This document shows positions 5,981 to 9,060 of a stretch of 9,060 nt of DNA, piece after piece (the stretch's first letter is position 1; each line of letters opens with the position of its first letter). The notes beneath the pieces were generated by a model that saw only the letters and a program-made list of their open reading frames with translations, was not told the DNA's origin and searched no databases. The position numbers and the translations under genes were made by a program. Source of the stretch: an uncultured Bacillus sp. (lineage in GTDB: Bacteria; Bacillota; Bacilli; Bacillales; DSM-1321); NCBI GenBank assembly GCA_934215995.1, contig CAKQBC010000076.1, positions 1 through 9,060 of the forward strand. Reading direction: 5' to 3'.

Positions 5981-7180
5981 ATGAAAAAGCAAGCGCTTTC
6001 ACATTTGAGGGTTATTGATCTTTCATGGCATATCGCCGGCCCGTACTGCACCAAATTGCTGGCTGATATGGGAGCGGATGTGATAAAAATCGAACAGCCG
6101 GGGAGAGGGGATCCTTCCAGGATGGAAGGGCCATTCCCGAATGATGAAACGGACGTTAATGCAAGCGGGCTATTCGGGTACCTGAACAATAATAAAAAAG
6201 GGATAACATTGAATCTGAAATCGGCGAACGGAGTTCAATTACTGAAGGACCTTGTCCGTGATGCGGATATCCTGGTTGAAAACTTCAGCCCGAGAGTTTT
6301 GGCGGGGCTGGGCCTTAGTTATGAGGACCTGAAAGAAGTGAACCCGAACCTGATTATGACGTCTATCTCGAACTTCGGCCAAACCGGGGCCTACAAGGAC
6401 CGGAGGGCAACGGAAATTGTCACACAGGCAATGAGCGGTTTTGCGAGTTCGATAGGCGAGGAAGAAAGGGAGCCATTAAGGGCCGGCGGAAACCTAAGGA
6501 TGCTGGAATATATTACAGGCACCTTTGCGGCGATGTCGACATTGGCAGCGGTGGTTGGAAAGAGAAGGAAAGACAGAGGGCAGCATATCGATGTATCGAT
6601 TACGGAATGCGGCTTGCTGCAGAGATCTTATCCTTCTGTCCAAAATTCCTTCCCGACCAGTCCTGTCAAATTCACTAAGCGATATCTGATGATGCCGAGC
6701 GTAGAGAAATGCAAGGATGGCTACATCGGAATCAACCTGCTGACGGGCCAGCACTGGCAGGATTTCTGCATGATGACCGAAATGTACGATTGGGTTGAGG
6801 ATCCGCGCTTCACATTGCTGTTCAACCGCCTGCAGCATAAGGAAGAGTTCCAGGCAAGGTTCGATGAATGGCTGCTTGCACATACAAGGGAAGAAATCAT
6901 CAAGCTGGGGGCTGAATGGCGGGTTCCTGTCAATCCAGTGCCATCCTTTGAGGAAATCGTCGATTTTCCACAATATAAAGAAAGAAATTTCTTTGTCAAT
7001 GTTAACCATCCGAAAATGGGAGAGGTCATCCAGCCCGGAGCGCCATTCAGAATGTCAGAGACCCCTTGGGCAATCAGGCAGCCTGCACCATTACTCGGCG
7101 AGCATAACTCTGCCGTTTATGAAGAGCTGGGCCTTAAACCGGATACGATTGAAGAATTGCATGAAAAGGGAGTCATTTAA
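5981..7180 (+). CDS. Family III CoA transferase (CaiB/BaiF), subunit 1
   Basis: A 399-aa CaiB/BaiF-type CoA transferase, a family that moves CoA between acyl donor and carboxylate acceptor in the cytoplasm. Seen: LRVIDLSWHIAGPYCTKLLADMGADVIKIEQPGRGDP-type N-terminal Rossmann start, NNNKKGITLNLKS, ILVENFSPRVLAGLGLSYEDL, SNFGQTGAYKD, RRKDRGQHIDVSITECGLLQ, and a C-terminal APLLGEHN motif. Aligning by hand with formyl-CoA transferase from the conserved GQ backwards, the catalytic Asp169 position is Glu176 (in RMLEYITG). The following gene keeps Asp there, so the two may form an asymmetric complex, as with BbsEF or SmtAB. The RBS AAAGGAGG (5965-5972) is eight bases from the ATG. A cre-like site covers codons 3-7. 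It lies 15 bases before subunit 2. Confidence 0.93.
   Translation: MKKQALSHLRVIDLSWHIAGPYCTKLLADMGADVIKIEQPGRGDPSRMEGPFPNDETDVNASGLFGYLNNNKKGITLNLKSANGVQLLKDLVRDADILVENFSPRVLAGLGLSYEDLKEVNPNLIMTSISNFGQTGAYKDRRATEIVTQAMSGFASSIGEEEREPLRAGGNLRMLEYITGTFAAMSTLAAVVGKRRKDRGQHIDVSITECGLLQRSYPSVQNSFPTSPVKFTKRYLMMPSVEKCKDGYIGINLLTGQHWQDFCMMTEMYDWVEDPRFTLLFNRLQHKEEFQARFDEWLLAHTREEIIKLGAEWRVPVNPVPSFEEIVDFPQYKERNFFVNVNHPKMGEVIQPGAPFRMSETPWAIRQPAPLLGEHNSAVYEELGLKPDTIEELHEKGVI
5987..6001 (+). promoter_or_regulatory. cre-like (CcpA) site in the first codons of CoA-transferase subunit 1
   Basis: AAGCAAGCGCTTTCA matches WTGNAARCGNWWWCA at 14 of 15 positions (second base A instead of T) and contains the palindromic AAGCGCTT core. 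It begins six bases into the coding sequence. In Bacillus, cre sites just inside a gene can block elongation. This would place the second transcription unit, like the first, under catabolite repression. Confidence 0.45.
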
Positions 7181-7195
7181 GAAAGGAGCAAGTCT

Positions 7196-8419
7196 ATGTC
7201 ATCTAAACCGTTAGAAGGTGTCCGGATTTTGGATATGACGATGTGGTGGTCAGGGCCAATTTGTACATCCTACCTCGGAGCCCTTGGAGCAGAAGTCATA
7301 AAGGTAGAATCAATTCAATTTCCGGATGGCTTCAGATATACAATGTCCGTGCCGGGGGACAATTGGTGGGAGCTCGGTCCCCAATTCAATACAGCCAACC
7401 TGAACAAAATGGGCATTACCCTGAATTTGAACGATGAAGAAGGAATCCGGTTATATAAGGAGCTTGTAAGGGAATGCGATGTTGTAATCGAGAACTTCAC
7501 TCCGCGTGTAATGGAAAATTTCAATTTGTCCTATGAGGCGCTTCGTGAAATCAATCAGAATATCATCATGATTTCTATGCCGGCTTACGGAAAAACCGGT
7601 CCTTACAAAAACCAGTCCGGTTTTGCCTACACATTCGAAATCTTATCGGGAATCGTGCAGGTGAATGGATACCGGGATGGAAACCCGATGATCGTATCCG
7701 GAGTGGCGGATGTAATAGCAGGGTTTCATACTGCCTATGCATTATTGGCAGCTTTGGAATACAGGGAAGAATCCGGGGAAGGCCAATACATTGAGATGGC
7801 TCAGGTGGAAGCCTGCCTTAACTTAATGGGCCAACCTATTGCCGACTACTCCATGAATGGAAGGAACTGGGGGAGGGTGGGCAACCGCCATCCGGGCATG
7901 GCGCCCCATGGGTTATATCCGAGCAAAGGCGAAAATTCATGGGTATCGATCGCAGTTACGAATGAAGAGGATTGGCATACGTTCTGCCGTGTAATCGGCC
8001 AGCCTGATTTGGCTCTCGATGAAAGGTTCAAAACGGCTGCCGCCAGATGTGAAAACGAGGATCAACTGGATGCAATCATCCAGGAATGGACTTCCGGATT
8101 CACACACTATGAATCTTCCGAATTGCTGCAGGAAGCAGGCCTCGCAGCCGGTCCGGTTATTGAAGTCGATGAAATGGAAGAGGATCCATTCCTGAAAGAT
8201 ATGTTCCAGGAAGTATCCAGAGATTTAACAGGGACACATCCTTTCCCTTCATGGCCAGTTAAATTCGACGGGGAAAGGCTGCAGCACAGCTCGCCTGCAC
8301 CGAAACTCGGGGAGCACAATGAGTATGTGCTGAAAGAGATCCTGAAACTGGATGATACGGAAATTGCCGAGCTGGAAAAATCAAAGGTGATCGGAACGAT
8401 TCCCCAGGGAGTCAGCTGA
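7196..8419 (+). CDS. Family III CoA transferase (CaiB/BaiF), subunit 2
   Basis: A 407-aa CaiB/BaiF-type CoA transferase. Seen: LEGVRILDMTMWWSGPICTSYLGALGAEVIKVES N-terminal nucleotide-fold start, NLNKMGITLNLND, VVIENFTPRVMENFNLSYEAL, PAYGKTGPYKN, SGEGQYIEMAQVEACLN, and C-terminal PAPKLGEHNEYVL. Asp172 in GVADVIAGFH aligns by hand with the catalytic Asp169 of formyl-CoA transferase (Asp156 of alpha-methylacyl-CoA racemase), so this is probably the subunit that forms the acyl-aspartyl intermediate. Because racemases belong to the same fold family, an epimerase activity cannot be excluded by sequence alone. The RBS GAAAGGAG (7181-7188) lies directly after the stop of subunit 1, so the two are co-translated neighbours. 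Donor and acceptor are unknown. Confidence 0.93.
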   Translation: MSSKPLEGVRILDMTMWWSGPICTSYLGALGAEVIKVESIQFPDGFRYTMSVPGDNWWELGPQFNTANLNKMGITLNLNDEEGIRLYKELVRECDVVIENFTPRVMENFNLSYEALREINQNIIMISMPAYGKTGPYKNQSGFAYTFEILSGIVQVNGYRDGNPMIVSGVADVIAGFHTAYALLAALEYREESGEGQYIEMAQVEACLNLMGQPIADYSMNGRNWGRVGNRHPGMAPHGLYPSKGENSWVSIAVTNEEDWHTFCRVIGQPDLALDERFKTAAARCENEDQLDAIIQEWTSGFTHYESSELLQEAGLAAGPVIEVDEMEEDPFLKDMFQEVSRDLTGTHPFPSWPVKFDGERLQHSSPAPKLGEHNEYVLKEILKLDDTEIAELEKSKVIGTIPQGVS

Positions 8420-8445
8420 ACCATTAATCGTATGGAGGTGAAAAC

Positions 8446-8562
8446 ATGGCGGTCAAAATAGGAACAAAATATATCTGTTCAGTTTGCTCAAGCGAATTCA
8501 TCGTCACGAAGAGCGGGGAAGCAGCCATGAAATGCTGTGGTAAAGCGCTGGATACTAAGTAG
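8446..8562 (+). CDS. Desulforedoxin-like miniprotein 1
   Basis: A 38-aa protein with four cysteines: C11-x2-C14 and, 15 residues later, C30-C31. This is exactly the spacing of desulforedoxin (about 36 aa), whose dimer binds one Fe(Cys)4 centre per chain, and of the N-terminal domain of desulfoferrodoxin. Start ATG 8446 follows GGAGGTG (8434-8440) at good distance, and stop is TAG 8560-8562. By family knowledge it should bind iron (or zinc) in a rubredoxin-like site. A redox or metal-handling role beside the CoA transferases is inferred; no partner is known. Its sequence is about one third identical (13 of 38 positions) to the next gene product, so the pair looks like an old tandem duplication. 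Confidence 0.82.
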   Translation: MAVKIGTKYICSVCSSEFIVTKSGEAAMKCCGKALDTK

Positions 8563-8567
8563 GAAGG

Positions 8568-8586
8568 CAATCTCCAGTAGAGATTG
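8568..8586 (+). other. Perfect hairpin between the two desulforedoxin-like genes
   Basis: CAATCTC (8568-8574) and GAGATTG (8580-8586) form a perfect 7-bp stem with a 5-base loop, five bases after the stop of miniprotein 1 and just before the RBS region of miniprotein 2. No T-run follows, so a processing, stabilising or translation-tuning element is more likely than a terminator. Confidence 0.4.
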
Positions 8587-8609
8587 ATTCAGGAGAAAGG
8601 GTGATAAAA

Positions 8610-8753
8610 ATGGCAAATCAGCTTGGAAAACGATTAGAATGCACGTCTTGCGGAGTCGAGGTGCTATGCACAAAAGCAGGGGAAGGCACACTTGAATGCT
8701 GCGATCAAATCATGCAGCTGAAGAAGCCGGTGGCATTGCCTACGGCTGATTAA
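8610..8753 (+). CDS. Desulforedoxin-like miniprotein 2
   Basis: A 47-aa protein with the same metal-site spacing as its neighbour, C11-x2-C14 and C30-C31 with 15 residues between, plus an extra Cys at 20 and a 9-residue C-terminal tail rich in Pro and Ala (PVALPTAD end). The CGVEV and TKAGEGTLECC stretches resemble desulforedoxin and desulfoferrodoxin N-terminal domains more closely than miniprotein 1 does. The start ATG 8610 is preceded by AAAGGGTGAT (8596-8605), an imperfect but adequate RBS. By family knowledge it should hold an Fe(Cys)4 (or Zn) site. It might form heterodimers with miniprotein 1, since desulforedoxin is a dimer; that is inference. The stop TAA 8751-8753 is 42 bases before the next gene. 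Confidence 0.83.
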   Translation: MANQLGKRLECTSCGVEVLCTKAGEGTLECCDQIMQLKKPVALPTAD

Positions 8754-8776
8754 TGGAATAATCGCCAGCTCCACCC

Positions 8777-8791
8777 ATGCAGGAGGTGCAT
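8777..8791 (+). promoter_or_regulatory. Ribosome binding site displayed in a small hairpin loop
   Basis: GGAGG (8782-8786) is flanked by the inverted repeat ATGCA (8777-8781)/TGCAT (8787-8791), so the core RBS would sit exactly in the loop of a 5-bp stem, a few bases before ATG 8796. The stem is short and weak and may be chance, but the extended AGGAGGTG (8781-8788) firmly supports the start at 8796. Confidence 0.4.
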
Positions 8792-8795
8792 CCAA

Positions 8796-9060
8796 ATGAA
8801 AACGGAAATCCAGCAGCAATTGCTGAAAGATGTTCGGGTATTGGCATTTTCCAGCGGGCCTTCGGGGCGATATGCAGTGAAGCTTCTGGAAGAAAGCGGG
8901 GCGTTCATTGAGAGGGTTTCCCTGGGGGAAGTATCAGCCGCATCAAACATAATGGGAGATGAAGCTAGTGCCAGGCACTGCCAGGCATTGAAGGATGATC
9001 GATGGGATATGGTTATTTGGGATAGCAACTGCAGCGGTAGCCTTGGGGAGTCTGTTTTGT
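8796..9060 (+). CDS. Divergent CaiB/BaiF-like CoA transferase, N-terminal part (runs off the window)
   Basis: An open frame of 88 complete codons to the window edge, starting at ATG 8796 with AGGAGGTG seven bases upstream. The segment LKDVRVLAFSSGPSGRYAVK followed by LLEESGAFIERV matches the pattern of the CaiB/BaiF N-terminus (L-x-x-V-R-V-L-x...G-P-x...LL...GA-x-I-x-x-V). After it, WDMVIWDSN sits where the family has the ADVVIENF-type strand, but the intervening region is shorter and unlike the two complete transferases upstream. It may be a third family member, a non-catalytic homologue, or part of a longer two-domain transferase. Catalytic residues would lie outside the window. Family call is moderate. 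Confidence 0.6.
   Translation, partial: MKTEIQQQLLKDVRVLAFSSGPSGRYAVKLLEESGAFIERVSLGEVSAASNIMGDEASARHCQALKDDRWDMVIWDSNCSGSLGESVL

Noticed and set aside
6494..7009. Antisense open frame of 171 codons inside CoA-transferase subunit 1
   Set aside because: It is rich in Cys, His and Phe with no domain pattern, opposite a strongly conserved coding region.
6795..7214. Overlapping + strand frame of 139 codons at the transferase junction
   Set aside because: It is a frame-shifted reading of subunit 1 with unnatural Ser/Arg/His content and no RBS of its own.
8488..8691. Antisense 67-codon frame over the miniprotein genes
   Set aside because: The + strand carries two RBS-preceded ORFs with matched C-x2-C-x15-CC spacing, which explains the region better.
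1..9060. Mobile element, CRISPR, tRNA, rRNA or riboswitch signals
   Set aside because: No direct repeat array, transposase, cloverleaf-like segment or recognisable aptamer was seen on either strand by eye.

Overview
The window looks like part of a catabolic gene cluster from a Bacillaceae-type Firmicute. The evidence is strong AGGAGG-type ribosome binding sites before almost every gene, one TTG start, moderate GC content, tight same-strand packing, and two CcpA cre-like sequences. The assignment is an inference from style. No rRNA, tRNA, CRISPR array or mobile element is visible. All supported genes are on the + strand, and no gene-free stretch is longer than about 100 bases.

Region 1 (1-830) is the 3' end of an AMP-forming acyl-CoA synthetase. 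Region 2 (928-5905) is a compact run: acyl-CoA dehydrogenase (ACAD) A, MaoC-like protein with the FAS1-type N-terminal dehydratase fold, second MaoC-like hydratase, thiolase-like protein of the lipid-transfer/SCP-x family, stand-alone DUF35 (zinc ribbon plus OB fold) protein, and ACAD B. A terminator-like hairpin follows at 5908-5950. Region 3 (5981-8419) encodes two adjacent family III (CaiB/BaiF) CoA-transferase subunits. Region 4 (8446-8753) holds two very small, tandem desulforedoxin-like proteins (38 and 47 aa). Region 5 (8796-end) is the start of a third, divergent CaiB/BaiF-like gene that runs off the window.

The gene content of region 2 closely parallels the actinobacterial igr operon for steroid side-chain removal (two ACADs forming ChsE1-ChsE2, ChsH1-ChsH2 hydratase, Ltp2 aldolase bound to the DUF35 domain of ChsH2), but DUF35 is a separate gene here. 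Most steps are encoded by two-gene pairs in which one member has family catalytic residues and the other appears degenerate. ACAD A has the helix-G glutamate but a poorly conserved FAD loop, while ACAD B has the FAD loop but no catalytic glutamate. One MaoC protein has Asp/His and the other Asp/Tyr. One CoA transferase has the catalytic Asp and the other Glu.

The likely combined pathway is CoA activation (ligase and/or CoA transferase), alpha,beta-dehydrogenation by a heteromeric ACAD, hydration by a heteromeric MaoC enzyme, then carbon-carbon cleavage by the thiolase-like/DUF35 pair. No 3-hydroxyacyl-CoA dehydrogenase is present, and the thiolase-like protein lacks the usual nucleophilic Cys, so retro-aldol cleavage is favoured over thiolysis. 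The substrate cannot be read from the sequence; a steroid, terpenoid or other branched or cyclic acid is plausible. The BbsA-BbsB/BbsEF benzylsuccinate system is an alternative relative.
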